Below are positions 17,417 to 26,556 of a DNA stretch of 64,000 nt, piece after piece (position 1 is the first letter of the stretch; every line of letters starts with the position of its first letter). The position numbers and the translations under genes were made by a program. The stretch is from Alphaproteobacteria bacterium. Lineage in GTDB: Bacteria > Pseudomonadota > Alphaproteobacteria > Reyranellales > Reyranellaceae. Under the pieces are notes generated by a model. It saw nothing but the letters and a program-made list of their open reading frames with translations, had not been told where the DNA came from and made no database searches. Location of the stretch: positions 62,001 to 126,000 of the forward strand of contig JAFKFL010000010.1 in the NCBI GenBank assembly GCA_017308235.1, read 5' to 3'.

Positions 17417-18240
17417 CTCCCGAGCATTCCGACAAGAACTCTGCCCTTGGCCAGCGGTACGGGGCCGCGATCCCGCCGACGGGTCCGTGGAACGAGACGA
17501 TCGCCAGCCTGCTGCAGCATCGGTCGGTGCGCGGCTACAAGCCGGATCCAGTGCCCGCGGGCACGCTCGAGACGCTGATCGCATCGGCGCAATCGGCCGC
17601 CACCAGCTCCAACATGCAATGGTGGTCGGCGATCGCCGTCACCGATTCAGCGAAGAAGAAGGCGTTGGCCGAGATCGCGGGCGGCCAGAAGCACATCGAA
17701 GAGTGCCCGCTGTTCATCGCCTGGGTCGCCGACATGACGCGCAACCAGCGCATCTCCGACCAGGAGAAGGTCGATTTCGAGTGCATGCCCTGGCTCGAGA
17801 CCTTCATGGTCGCTTGCATCGATGTGGCACTTGCGGCGCAGAACGCCGTCGTGGCTGCCGAATCGCTTGGCCTCAGCACGGTCTATATCGGCGCCATGCG
17901 CAATGACCCAGTGCGCGTGGCCAACCTGCTTGGCCTGCCCAAACAGTCCTTCGTGGTGTTCGGCCTTTGCGTCGGCTACGCGACGGAGAAGGCTGCAGGC
18001 GAGGTGAAGCCGCGCCTGCCGCAAGGGATCGTGCTCCATCACGAGCGCTACGATGCCGGACAGAAGGCGGCGCTTCATCAGGCCTATGATGCCGAGATGA
18101 CGAAATTCTCGCAGCGCCACGAACTGCAGGCCGCGACCTGGACGCAGCGCGTGCTGAACCGGCTCGGCCCTATCAAGTCGATGAACGGACGGGAAAAGAT
18201 GCGGACGGCGCTGGCGAGCCTCGGCTTCGAGATCCGCTGA
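17404..18240 (+). CDS. Nitroreductase-family NAD(P)H-dependent flavin oxidoreductase
   Basis: A 278-residue member of the NfsA/Frp group of FMN nitroreductases. FMN-binding segments are HRSVRGYKPDPVPAGTLETLIASAQSAATSSNMQWWSAIAV and the LGLSTVYIGAMRN...FGLCVGYAT part. The family reduces nitro, quinone or azo groups with NAD(P)H. It starts 13 bp inside the end of the MFS gene. It is the last gene of the FAH-MFS-nitroreductase operon and is followed by a palindromic repeat. Confidence 0.92.
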   Translation: MDALTPEHSDKNSALGQRYGAAIPPTGPWNETIASLLQHRSVRGYKPDPVPAGTLETLIASAQSAATSSNMQWWSAIAVTDSAKKKALAEIAGGQKHIEECPLFIAWVADMTRNQRISDQEKVDFECMPWLETFMVACIDVALAAQNAVVAAESLGLSTVYIGAMRNDPVRVANLLGLPKQSFVVFGLCVGYATEKAAGEVKPRLPQGIVLHHERYDAGQKAALHQAYDAEMTKFSQRHELQAATWTQRVLNRLGPIKSMNGREKMRTALASLGFEIR

Positions 18241-18279
18241 CGCCGAGAACTTAGAGATATCCCGCCTGAAACAGAATCA

Positions 18280-18380
18280 CCTCACCCTGAGGAGGCGCGC
18301 AGCGCCGTCTCGAAGGGTGGGAACAGTCTCGGGGTTGCCACCCTTCGAGACGCGGCCGGTGGCCGCTCCTCAGGGTGAGG
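18280..18380. repeat. Palindromic repeat, CCTCACCCTGAGGAG family, copy 1
   Basis: The ends CCTCACCCTGAGGAG and CTCCTCAGGGTGAGG are inverse copies. The inner arms CTCGAAGGGTGG and CCACCCTTCGAG are also inverse. The element would fold into a long hairpin. It lies between convergent genes (nitroreductase and alcohol dehydrogenase). Related copies are at 27326, 32259 and 47387. Confidence 0.92.
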
Positions 18381-18392
18381 TTGGAGTCCGCT

Positions 18393-19523
18393 CTATCCGT
18401 GCGGCACCAAAACCTGGCGCACGGTGGCGACGTCCTGCAGCCGATCGAAGCCTTCATTCATTTCGGCAAAGCCGATGCGCTTGCTCATCATGCGATCGAC
18501 CGGCAGCTTGCCCTGCTGGTAGAGCGAGATGAAGCGCGGGATGTCGCGCACCGGCACGCAGCTTCCCATGTAGCTGCCTTTGATGGTCTTCTCCTCGCTC
18601 ACCAGCGAGCTCTGCTTGAAAGCGAAATCGGCGCTGATCGGCGACAGGCCGGCCGACACCGTCGTGCCGCCCCAACGCGTCACGAGATAGGCCGTCTCCA
18701 TCGCCTTGATCGTGCCGGCAAGGTCGAAGGCATAGTCGACCCCACCGTTGGTGAGGTCGTGCACCTGTTTCACGTGGTCGGCATCCTTCGCATTCACCGT
18801 ATCGGTGGCGCCAAGCTGGCGGGCGAGACCCAACTTCTCATCGGAAAGGTCGATGGCAACGATCTTGGCCGCACCGCCCAGCACCGCGCCCAGCAATCCG
18901 CTCAGGCCCACGCCGCCGAGCCCCACGATCGCGACCGAGCTGCCGGGCCGGATCTGCGCGGTGTTCACCACGGCGCCGACACCGGTGACAACAGCACAGC
19001 CGAACAGCGCGGCGAGGTCGAGCGGCAGGGATCTGTCGATCACCACCACCGAACCGCGATCGACGACGGCATATTCGGCAAAGCACGAGACACCGGACTG
19101 ATGGTTCACCGGCTTGCCGTCATGGTGCAGGCGATGATGACCGGACAGGAGCTGGCCAGCGGCCCGCGGCGCGACAGACCGCTCGCAGATATAGGGCCGG
19201 CCCTCGAGGCAGCGCCGGCAGCGGCCACAGCTCACGTTGAAGGTGAAGCAGACATGATCGCCTGCCTTCACGTCGTTCACGCCGACGCCAACCTCGACGA
19301 TCTCGCCCGCCCCTTCGTGGCCGAGCACGATCGGCGTCGGTCGCGGACGATCGCCGTTGATCAGCGACAGATCGGAATGGCAGAGCCCGCCGCCACCCAC
19401 TTTCACCAGCACCTCGCCCTCGCCGGGCGGGTCGAGATCGACGTCGAGCACATGGATGGGCTTGCTCTTGGCGAACGGACGCGGCGCGCCGCAAACGGTA
19501 AGGACCGCAGCTTTCATCTTCAT
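18393..19523 (-). CDS. Zinc-dependent alcohol dehydrogenase
   Basis: A 376-residue medium-chain ADH. The catalytic zinc Cys48 is in GGGLCHSDLS, with GHEGAGEIVEVG after it. The structural zinc site is SCGRCRRCLEGRPYIC, and the NAD fold is AIVGLGGVGLSGLLGAVLGGA. It oxidises alcohols or reduces aldehydes with NAD(P). Its start ATG at 19523 overlaps the stop of the upstream SDR gene (TGATG), so the two are co-translated and may act in sequence on an alcohol and its oxo product. Confidence 0.94.
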   Translation of the reverse strand: MKMKAAVLTVCGAPRPFAKSKPIHVLDVDLDPPGEGEVLVKVGGGGLCHSDLSLINGDRPRPTPIVLGHEGAGEIVEVGVGVNDVKAGDHVCFTFNVSCGRCRRCLEGRPYICERSVAPRAAGQLLSGHHRLHHDGKPVNHQSGVSCFAEYAVVDRGSVVVIDRSLPLDLAALFGCAVVTGVGAVVNTAQIRPGSSVAIVGLGGVGLSGLLGAVLGGAAKIVAIDLSDEKLGLARQLGATDTVNAKDADHVKQVHDLTNGGVDYAFDLAGTIKAMETAYLVTRWGGTTVSAGLSPISADFAFKQSSLVSEEKTIKGSYMGSCVPVRDIPRFISLYQQGKLPVDRMMSKRIGFAEMNEGFDRLQDVATVRQVLVPHG

Positions 19524-20266
19524 CAGGCAATACCTCCATCGACACGCACGACCGATCCGGTGGTGAAGCTCGATCCCGGCGAGGCGAGATAGAGCGCGGC
19601 TGTGACAATTTCATCCGGTCGGCCGCTGCGCTTCAGCGCCGCCGTGCTGTTGAGCTTGTGTTCCTCGCTCCAGGCCTTCGACACATCGGTCAGGAAGCGG
19701 CCAGGCGAGATGGTGTTCACCCGCACTTTCGGTCCATATTCGAAGGCGAAGGCCTCGGTGATGGCATTAAGCGCGGCCTTGGCGCCGGCATAGGGTGCGA
19801 TCTGCGGTCGCGGCCGAAGCGCGCCGGCACTCGAGATATTGATGATCGAGCCGCCCTCGCCGGCCGCCATGCGGCTGCCGACCAGCGACATCAGGCGGAA
19901 CGGCGCCTTGAAGTTCAACGAGACAATGCGATCGAAGAGTTGCTCGGGCGTCTCCAGCGACGAGGGCGCAAGGGGTGAAGAGCCGGCGTTGTTCACCAGG
20001 ATGTCGACCTTGCCGAAGGCGGCATAGGCTGCGTCCACGAGGCCATCGAGCTCGTGCCAGTTGGCGACGTTGCACGCATGAATCTCGGCTCGCCGCCCTA
20101 TCGCCTTCACCTCCGCCGCGACCTTCTCGCAGGCGTCGCGCTTGCGGCTGGTGATGAGGACATCGGCCCCGTGCTCAGCGAAGGCCTTGACCATCTGGTA
20201 GCCCAACCCTCGGCTACCGCCGGTCACCAGCGCCACTTTCCCGGTGAGGTCGAACAAATCTGTCAT
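19523..20266 (-). CDS. SDR family NAD(P)-dependent oxidoreductase
   Basis: A 247-residue classical short-chain dehydrogenase. The cofactor motif is VTGGSRGLGYQM near residues 14-25, then NNAGSS, and a C-terminal PGRFLTDV. The catalytic Ser is in NISSAG, and YAGAKAAL carries the Tyr and Lys. I chose the ATG at 20266, giving MTDLFDLTGKVALVTGG, over an upstream ATG at 20395 because the family starts there. It is first in the operon with the zinc alcohol dehydrogenase. The substrate is unknown. Confidence 0.93.
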   Translation of the reverse strand: MTDLFDLTGKVALVTGGSRGLGYQMVKAFAEHGADVLITSRKRDACEKVAAEVKAIGRRAEIHACNVANWHELDGLVDAAYAAFGKVDILVNNAGSSPLAPSSLETPEQLFDRIVSLNFKAPFRLMSLVGSRMAAGEGGSIINISSAGALRPRPQIAPYAGAKAALNAITEAFAFEYGPKVRVNTISPGRFLTDVSKAWSEEHKLNSTAALKRSGRPDEIVTAALYLASPGSSFTTGSVVRVDGGIA

Positions 20267-20385
20267 GAAACGACTCAAGACGTTTGTGACTGGCCTGTCA
20301 CCCGTTATGTGTCTTGAGGAGCGGAACGGGCCCGCGTTATAAACGGCGTCGCTTGCGTATGCCTTGACCTCACACGGGTGCTGCC

Positions 20386-20601
20386 ATGGCAACAAAGCCT
20401 GTTCCCTATAAGCTCAATCCTGGACATGACGCTGCCGTACGCCGAATGCTGGCGCACGATGCTCTCGGTCAGCCGTCTTCCGATGCAAATGGGGCCGCCG
20501 AGGGAAACCACGAATATGCGTCGCCCAGGGAGCCGCGCCAGGAGCCGCGCTCCAACAGCGACCGGGCCTCGTCGTCTCCACGGCAGAACCTCAGACGCTG
20601 A
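20386..20601 (+). CDS. Doubtful small hypothetical protein
   Basis: A possible 71-residue protein, rich in Arg, Ser, Pro and Asn, with no family I recognise and no clear ribosome site. It fills most of the 339-bp stretch 20267-20605 between the SDR start and the end of the PEP-mutase-like gene, which otherwise holds only the SDR leader. It could equally be non-coding. Confidence 0.28.
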   Translation: MATKPVPYKLNPGHDAAVRRMLAHDALGQPSSDANGAAEGNHEYASPREPRQEPRSNSDRASSSPRQNLRR

Positions 20602-20605
20602 GACT

Positions 20606-21463
20606 TCAGCTCAGGAAGTCTTTCGTCCACCGGGTGTAATCGCCCTCGCGCGTGACGCGCTTCATCAGCTCGGCATCGGCAATGCCCGTGAGCTTGCCGG
20701 GTGGCGTCCCCTCGCGCAGGGCCTTCAAGGTGTCGTGTACCGCTTTCACCGCTGCCGCGAACGGCTGGTGGCCCTGCAGAGCGACGCGCACGCGACGCGA
20801 CGCCAAATAGGACAGATCAGTGAGTTCCGGCGAGGCGCCGCCGAGGATGAGCGGCAGCGTGGTCGCCGAAGAGATCGCATCGAGCTCGGTCCGCGTGCGA
20901 ACGCCGACGAAGAACAGCGCATCGACACCTGCCTGCTCATAGGCCTTGCCTCGTGCGATGGCATCGTCGAGGCCGGTGATCTGGACGGCGCTGGTGCGGC
21001 CAGCGATGCAGAGCGCCGGATCCTGGCGGCCGGCGAGTGCCGCCTTCATCTTGCCCACGCCCTCGGCAAGGCTGACCAGCCGCGGCTTCGCCGCGCCAAA
21101 GGGCTGCGGCAGCTCCGTATCCTCGATGCTAAGGGCGCATACGCCCGCGGTTTCCAGTTCCTCGACCGTGCGCTTGACGCTCAGCGCATTGCCGTAGCCA
21201 TGATCGGCATCGACCAGCAGAGAGAGGTTGCCGGCCCGATTGATGCGATAGGCCTGGGCAGCGAACTCCGACAGCGTCAGCACGATCAGGTCGGGAGCGC
21301 CCAGCACCGCCATCGACGCCACCGAGCCCGCGAACATACCGACCTCAAAGCCGAGATCCTCGGCGATGCGCGCCGAGATCGCGTCATAGACCGATCCAGG
21401 GTGGACGCAGCGTTGTCCGGCAAGAAGGGCGCGGAAGCGCTTGCGGCGATCGATCCAATGCAT
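20606..21463 (-). CDS. Isocitrate lyase / PEP mutase family protein
   Basis: A 285-residue enzyme of the ICL/PEP mutase superfamily, a TIM barrel acting on C-C or P-C bonds of 2-oxo or hydroxy acids. Visible parts are VHPGSVYDAISARIAEDLGFE, the metal site LLVDADHGYGNAL, LSIEDTELPQPFG and CIAGRTSA. It lacks the ICL active-site KKCGH-type loop, so it is not a true isocitrate lyase; oxaloacetate decarboxylase or a methylisocitrate-lyase-like role is possible. AGGAGG precedes the ATG at 21463. It is divergent from an MFS transporter across a 203-bp gap with a 17-bp palindrome. Confidence 0.88.
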   Translation of the reverse strand: MHWIDRRKRFRALLAGQRCVHPGSVYDAISARIAEDLGFEVGMFAGSVASMAVLGAPDLIVLTLSEFAAQAYRINRAGNLSLLVDADHGYGNALSVKRTVEELETAGVCALSIEDTELPQPFGAAKPRLVSLAEGVGKMKAALAGRQDPALCIAGRTSAVQITGLDDAIARGKAYEQAGVDALFFVGVRTRTELDAISSATTLPLILGGASPELTDLSYLASRRVRVALQGHQPFAAAVKAVHDTLKALREGTPPGKLTGIADAELMKRVTREGDYTRWTKDFLS

Positions 21464-21515
21464 GTCGTTTCCTCCTCGCGAAAAGCCCAATTCGGCTGCC
21501 TTCCTAGCAAGGCTT

Positions 21516-21532
21516 GCGCTGCAATGCAGCGC
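21516..21532. promoter_or_regulatory. 17-bp palindrome between divergent genes
   Basis: GCGCTGCA, a central A, and the exact inverse TGCAGCGC. It lies 53 bp before the PEP-mutase-like gene and 135 bp before the MFS gene. It is a candidate operator; the regulator is unknown. Confidence 0.45.
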
Positions 21533-21666
21533 TGCGTTTCGACGGGCAAACTGAGCCGCCTCCGGCGCTTCCGTGCCCCCGGGTGAAAGCGTAGCGTCTC
21601 GCCAACCGGGCGGCAGGAACACGCGGACCTTCGCCTCAAAGAAGAACGCGTTCGGAGGGGCAGCCC

Positions 21667-23067
21667 ATGTTCGAGGTTCTCGATCGACAAACACGCCTGA
21701 CCGGCAATCAAAAGAAAATCCTGGCCGCCGCCATCATCGGCGATGCGCTGGAGTTCTTCGACTACTTCCTGATCGCCTTCGTGCTCGCCTTCCTGATCGG
21801 ACCGTGGAAGCTCACGTTCGGCCAGTCGGCGATCGTGCTGATGAGCTCCGGCATCGGCGCCATTATCGGTGCCTACGGGTGGGGCTGGCTGGCGGATCGC
21901 ATCGGCCGACGCAAAGTGTTCATCGGCACGGTGCTGAATTTCTCGATCGCCACCGGCCTGCTCTATTTCACGCCTGACAACGGCTGGATCTACCTCACGA
22001 TCATGCGCTTCTTCGTCGGGCTTGGCGTGGGTGGTCTCTATTGCGTCGACTTGCCGTTGGTGCAGGAGTTCATGCCGACCTCCAAGCGTGGTTGGATCGG
22101 CGGACTCGTCACCTGCATCATTCCGATCGGCGTTGGCCTGGGTTCCATCCTCGGGGCCTTCATGGGCGCGGCGCAGTGGCGGCTGTTGTTCGCGATCGGC
22201 GTGCTGCCGGCGCTGATCGTGCTGCTGGTGCGGCTGTGGGTGCCCGAGTCGCCACGCTGGCTTGCACGCCAGGGCCGCGTCGACGAGGCGCGCAAGTCTC
22301 TTGCCTGGGCGCTGCAGGTCGATCCCAAGAGCCTGCCGGCGCCGACGGCCGACGAGGTCCGGGTGGTGAAAACCAACTGGTTCGACCTCTTCAGCTATCC
22401 GCGCAGCCTGCTCGTCTCCTGGCTCGGAAATGCCGGCGCGCAGACCGGGGTCTACGGTGTCGCACTCTGGGCCCCGGCGTTGTTTGTGCTGCTGCTCAAG
22501 GTGACGCCGCAGGAAGCCGCCAAGATGATGCTTCTGTTGACGGTGGTCGGCTTCGTCGGGCGCGTATCGTTCTCCTGGCTGTCGGAGCGGATCGGGCGGC
22601 GCAACTGTGGCGGCCTCCTGGGTTTTGGTGCGGGCATCCTGATCATCCTCGCCGGCTACAACCACGACACCATGTTGTTCGGCGTTTCCGCCTTCTGGCT
22701 GATCCTGGCGGCGGCGATGTTCTTCGCCGACGGCGGCTTTGCGATCGTCGGGCCCTATGGCGCCGAAATCTGGCCCTCGCACCTCAAAACGACGGGCATG
22801 GGCTCAGCATACGGCTTCGGCGGCATCGGCAAGATCCTGGGGCCAGTCGGACTGGCACTGATCGTCGGCTCCGGCAACTATCTCAAGCCCGACGTGCCCC
22901 TGCCGCAAATCCCGACCGCGTTCCTTTACCTCGGCTGCTGGTTCCTGATGGCCGGCGTGGTCTATTATTTCTTCGGCATCGAAACCCGGGGCAAATCGAA
23001 CGAGCAGATCGACCGGGAGCTGATGGCCACCGCCGATCGCCCGAAGCCTGCATTCGGAGAGGACTGA
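21667..23067 (+). CDS. MFS transporter, aromatic acid/sugar-porter type
   Basis: A 466-residue transporter with about twelve membrane helices. The N-terminal pattern ALEFFDYFLIAFVLAFL, the loop GWLADRIGRRKVFIG and PESPRWLARQGRVDEARKSL after helix six are typical of the sugar-porter and aromatic-acid:H+ symporter groups. It is followed within 2 bp by a flavin-dependent monooxygenase-like gene and then VOC and hydrolase genes. Import of an aromatic or terpenoid compound that those enzymes degrade is therefore a reasonable inference. Confidence 0.9.
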   Translation: MFEVLDRQTRLTGNQKKILAAAIIGDALEFFDYFLIAFVLAFLIGPWKLTFGQSAIVLMSSGIGAIIGAYGWGWLADRIGRRKVFIGTVLNFSIATGLLYFTPDNGWIYLTIMRFFVGLGVGGLYCVDLPLVQEFMPTSKRGWIGGLVTCIIPIGVGLGSILGAFMGAAQWRLLFAIGVLPALIVLLVRLWVPESPRWLARQGRVDEARKSLAWALQVDPKSLPAPTADEVRVVKTNWFDLFSYPRSLLVSWLGNAGAQTGVYGVALWAPALFVLLLKVTPQEAAKMMLLLTVVGFVGRVSFSWLSERIGRRNCGGLLGFGAGILIILAGYNHDTMLFGVSAFWLILAAAMFFADGGFAIVGPYGAEIWPSHLKTTGMGSAYGFGGIGKILGPVGLALIVGSGNYLKPDVPLPQIPTAFLYLGCWFLMAGVVYYFFGIETRGKSNEQIDRELMATADRPKPAFGED

Positions 23068-23068
23068 C

Positions 23069-24283
23069 TTGGACACGCTCATTCCGACTTCCGCCGACCT
23101 GGCCGGGGACCAGACCGTGATCGCGCAGGCAGAGGCGCTGCGGCCCCTCGTCGAAGCCACGTCGAACGAGGTCGAGGATATGCGCCGGCTGCCACCGGCC
23201 CTGCTCGACAAGCTGCACGAGGCGCGGATGTTCCGCCTCCTGCTGCCGCGCTCGTCCAATGGCATCGAGACCGATCCCATCACCTTCTTCCATGTGATCG
23301 AGACCATCGCCCGCGGCGATGCCTCGACGGCCTGGTGCCTGAGCCAGGCCGGCGGCTGCGCCATGTCCGCGGCCTATCTCAACCTGCCGGTGGCCCACGA
23401 GATCTTTGGCAACGATCCCCGTGCGGTCCTCGCCTGGGGTCCCGGCCCCCGGGTGAAGGCGATCGAGTGTGAAGGCGGTTATCGGGTGACGGGCGTCTGG
23501 GCCTTCGCCTCGGGCGGCCGGCACGCAACGTGGCTCGGCGCCCACTGCCCAATCTGGCAGGCCGACGGGTCGCCGCGCCTGAACGCCAACGGCAAGCAGG
23601 TCGAGCGCACCATGCTGGTCCGCACCGAGGAAGTGCAGTGGACCGACATCTGGAATGTCGTGGGCCTGCGCGGCACGGCGAGCGATCAGTTTGCGCTCAA
23701 CGACCATTTCGTACGCGCCGACCATTCGATCACACGCGACACGATCACGCGCGAAGCCGAAGCAGAATGCCGTGAAGCCGGCCCCCTCTACCGCCTGCCG
23801 GCGATGACCTGCTACGAGGTGGGCTTCGCGGGCGTGGCTCTGGGGATCGCCCGCGCCTCGCTCGACACCTTCGTCGACGTCGCAAAAAACAAGATCCCAC
23901 GCGGCAAGATAAGCCCGATCCGCGACAACGCTGTGGTGCAAACCAACCTTGCCCAGGCCGAGGTTGGTATCCGCTCCGCTCGTGCTTACCTGCTGCAATC
24001 GATGGCCGATGTCTGGAAGCGGATCTCGGGCGGTGCCAGGCTTTCGGTGGACGATCGCATCTTGATCCGCATGACCTCGACCAATGCCATTCATAAGGCG
24101 CGCGAGGCCGTCGACTTCACCTACAACGCCGCGGGGGCTACGGCGATTTTCGAGAGCCATCCGCTGGAGCGCCGCTTCCGCGACATCCATACCGTGACCC
24201 AGCAATTGCAGGGGCGGCTCTCTCATTTCGAAACCGTCGGCGCCTGGATGATGGGCGCGAATGCCGACCTCACCTTCGTCTAG
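23069..24283 (+). CDS. Acyl-CoA dehydrogenase-fold flavin monooxygenase-like protein
   Basis: A 404-residue member of the group related to HsaA/HpaB-type flavin hydroxylases and DszC, with an acyl-CoA dehydrogenase fold. It has an N-terminal helical domain, AFASGGRHATWLGAHCP in the beta domain, and the C-terminal NAAGATAIFESHPLERRFRDIHTVTQQLQGR. Such enzymes use reduced FMN to hydroxylate aromatic or sulfur compounds; a separate flavin reductase would be needed and is not adjacent. It uses a TTG start, with GGAGAGG upstream, 1 base after the MFS stop. Confidence 0.87.
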   Translation: MDTLIPTSADLAGDQTVIAQAEALRPLVEATSNEVEDMRRLPPALLDKLHEARMFRLLLPRSSNGIETDPITFFHVIETIARGDASTAWCLSQAGGCAMSAAYLNLPVAHEIFGNDPRAVLAWGPGPRVKAIECEGGYRVTGVWAFASGGRHATWLGAHCPIWQADGSPRLNANGKQVERTMLVRTEEVQWTDIWNVVGLRGTASDQFALNDHFVRADHSITRDTITREAEAECREAGPLYRLPAMTCYEVGFAGVALGIARASLDTFVDVAKNKIPRGKISPIRDNAVVQTNLAQAEVGIRSARAYLLQSMADVWKRISGGARLSVDDRILIRMTSTNAIHKAREAVDFTYNAAGATAIFESHPLERRFRDIHTVTQQLQGRLSHFETVGAWMMGANADLTFV

Positions 24284-24293
24284 GGAGTGAACG

Positions 24294-24695
24294 ATGCCGC
24301 TTGGCGCCCTGCAGCATTACACGATCGAGCCGTCCAACCTCGAAGCCACCAAGGATTTCTACTGCGATGTCCTGGGACTGGAGAACGGCGACCGGCCGCC
24401 GCTCGGCTTCCCGGGCTACTGGCTCTATTCCGGCGGTGTCGCCACCGTGCATCTGCTGGGCGACCGCCAGCCGCGAGAGGGAATCGTCGTGCGCGGCACG
24501 AAGAAGAAGTTCGAAGATACTGGCCGGTTCGACCACATCGCCTTTGCCGCCACCGACATCGAAAGCGTGCGCGCGAGACTCAAGGCAAAGAACGTGAAGT
24601 TCCGTGAACAGATCGTGCCGCGCACGGGAGCCGCGCAGATCTTCCTCTATGATCCAGACGGTGTTGGTGTCGAACTGAATTTCCCGGCGCCGTGA
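24294..24695 (+). CDS. VOC family (glyoxalase/extradiol dioxygenase-like) protein
   Basis: A 133-residue protein with the vicinal-oxygen-chelate fold. HYTIEPSNLEATKDFYCDVLGLE holds the first metal His, FDHIAFAATDIESVRARL the second half, and FLYDPDGVGVELNF the final ligand Glu. Families include dioxygenases, glyoxalases and isomerases. It sits between the flavin monooxygenase-like gene and a large hydrolase, 10 and 13 bp away. A ring-cleavage or lyase step in the same pathway is plausible but not shown. Confidence 0.9.
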   Translation: MPLGALQHYTIEPSNLEATKDFYCDVLGLENGDRPPLGFPGYWLYSGGVATVHLLGDRQPREGIVVRGTKKKFEDTGRFDHIAFAATDIESVRARLKAKNVKFREQIVPRTGAAQIFLYDPDGVGVELNFPAP

Positions 24696-24708
24696 GCGCG
24701 GCTGTCCC

Positions 24709-26556
24709 GTGTTGATCTCGCTCGACATCCAGACGATCGATCCCGTTGCGGAGAATGCCACCTTTGGCGACGTCGGGGCCTACGAGCGCGTCGTCGGCAC
24801 GGCCAAGGGCGAAATCGACCCTGATGATCCCGCCAACAAGGCGATCGCTCTCCTCGACAAGGCGCCGCGCAACGCGCGCGGCCATGTGAAGTATGCGACC
24901 GACGTCTACATCCTGCGGCCGAAAGATCCGGCCAAAGGCAATGGCCGCATCCTCTACGAGGTGAACAATCGCGGTCGCAAGATGTTGTTCGGCAACATCG
25001 CCGACGGCCCGCAAGGCGTGAATGATCCCCGGACCTTGGCCGACCTCGGCAACGGCTTTCCACTGCGGCGCGGCTTCACCCTTGTGTGGTCAGGCTGGGA
25101 CCCTGACGCGCCGCGCGCCAACATGGGGCTTGCCCTCACGGCGCCGGTCGCAACGAACAACGGCCAACCGATCGTGCAGCGCGTGCGCGAGGAATATGTG
25201 TCGGGCACCCGTGGCGGCGCGCTCGAAGCGTTCAAGCTGTCCTACGAAGCGGTATCGCTCGATCAATCACGCGCCCGGCTGACAGTGCGCGAGCGTGCCT
25301 CCGATCCGCCACTGGAACTGCCCGCCGCCGAGTGGGCCTTCGTCGACAGCCGCACGATCCGGCTGCGCGAGGGCCAGAAGCCAAAGCCGGGCTTCCTCTA
25401 TGAGTTCCATTACGAGGCCAAGGATCCCAAAGTGCAGGGCTTGGGCTTCGCGGCCACCCGAGACCTCATCAGCTACCTGAAGTACGACCCAGCCGCGGTG
25501 GCAGCGACCGGCCGGCCGATCGCCCATGCGCTTGCCATCGGCTTCTCGCAGGCCGGCCGCTATCTGCGCCATCACGTCAGCGCCGGCTTCAACCGCGACG
25601 AGCGGGGCCGCACGGTCTTCGACGGCATCCATAGCCATATCGCCGGCGTCGGCCGCCTCTTCTTCAACGTGCCCTTCGGCCAGCCCGCGCGCACCAACAC
25701 CCAGCACGAGGATCACGGCTTCCCCGAGTCCTGGTTCCCCTTCTCGACCGCAACGCTCGAGGATCCCCTGACCGGCCAGAAGGGCGCGCTGTTCCGCGGC
25801 GACGGCAGCGACCCCAAGCTGATCGAGACCAACACCTCGACCGAGTATTGGCAGAAGGGCGCCTCGCTGCTCACGACCGATCCGCTGGGCGCGAAGGACG
25901 TCGCGCTGCCGGACAACTCCCGTGCCTACATGATCGCGGGAACGCAGCACGGCGGTCGCGCCGGCGCCACGGCCGATCCCGGTCCCAACGTCAATCCGCG
26001 CAACCCGCACAACCCCATGCCGGCGGTGCGCGCGTTGCTGGTCGCGCTGGACGAATGGGTCGTCTCCGGCAAGGCGCCGCCAGCGAGCCGTGTACCGACA
26101 CTCGCCGACGGCACGCTGGTCGAAGCGAGCAAAGCAGGCTTTCCCGCCATTGCTGGAGCCGCCGTGGCGAAGGCCACCAACGAAGTGGCGCCATCAGGCG
26201 ACTGGGTCGATCCCAAGCCCGCCGCGCGCGCCTATCGCACGCTGGTCTGCCGCGTCGATGACGACGGCAACGAAGTCGCGGGCGTCCGGCTTCCCGACAT
26301 CGCCGTGCCGCTTGCGGCCTATACCGGCTGGAACGAGTACAAGCCGCCCTACCCACGCGGCGAACTGGCCGACCGCGACGGCAGCACCTTTACCTTTTCC
26401 GCCGACACGATCGCGAAGCGCTACAAGAACCGCGCCGGCTACCTCGCCCAGGTGACGGCAGCCGTCGATCAACTGATGAAGGACCGGCTGCTCCTGCAGG
26501 AGGATGCCGACCGCTATCTTGAGAAGGCGCGCGCCGAAACGCGCGTGAAAGCATGA
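24709..26556 (+). CDS. Large alpha/beta hydrolase domain-containing protein (Abhydrolase_10-like)
   Basis: A 615-residue protein of the large hydrolase group often annotated as alpha/beta hydrolase domain. Recognisable parts are YEVNNRGRKMLFGN, RRGFTLVWSGWDPD, the nucleophile region AIGFSQAGRYLRHHV, and HSHIAGVGRLFFN with later AGTQHGGR. No signal peptide is seen; many relatives have one. The start is a GTG at 24709. It overlaps the next hydrolase by ATGA. The substrate is unknown, though an ester or lactone formed earlier in this operon is likely. Confidence 0.87.
   Translation: MLISLDIQTIDPVAENATFGDVGAYERVVGTAKGEIDPDDPANKAIALLDKAPRNARGHVKYATDVYILRPKDPAKGNGRILYEVNNRGRKMLFGNIADGPQGVNDPRTLADLGNGFPLRRGFTLVWSGWDPDAPRANMGLALTAPVATNNGQPIVQRVREEYVSGTRGGALEAFKLSYEAVSLDQSRARLTVRERASDPPLELPAAEWAFVDSRTIRLREGQKPKPGFLYEFHYEAKDPKVQGLGFAATRDLISYLKYDPAAVAATGRPIAHALAIGFSQAGRYLRHHVSAGFNRDERGRTVFDGIHSHIAGVGRLFFNVPFGQPARTNTQHEDHGFPESWFPFSTATLEDPLTGQKGALFRGDGSDPKLIETNTSTEYWQKGASLLTTDPLGAKDVALPDNSRAYMIAGTQHGGRAGATADPGPNVNPRNPHNPMPAVRALLVALDEWVVSGKAPPASRVPTLADGTLVEASKAGFPAIAGAAVAKATNEVAPSGDWVDPKPAARAYRTLVCRVDDDGNEVAGVRLPDIAVPLAAYTGWNEYKPPYPRGELADRDGSTFTFSADTIAKRYKNRAGYLAQVTAAVDQLMKDRLLLQEDADRYLEKARAETRVKA

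Noticed and set aside
18375..19592. Long plus-strand open frame (about 405 codons) opposite the alcohol dehydrogenase
   Set aside because: High GC removes stops in antisense frames. The residues are His/Arg/Ala-rich with no family pattern, while the minus strand has a full ADH.
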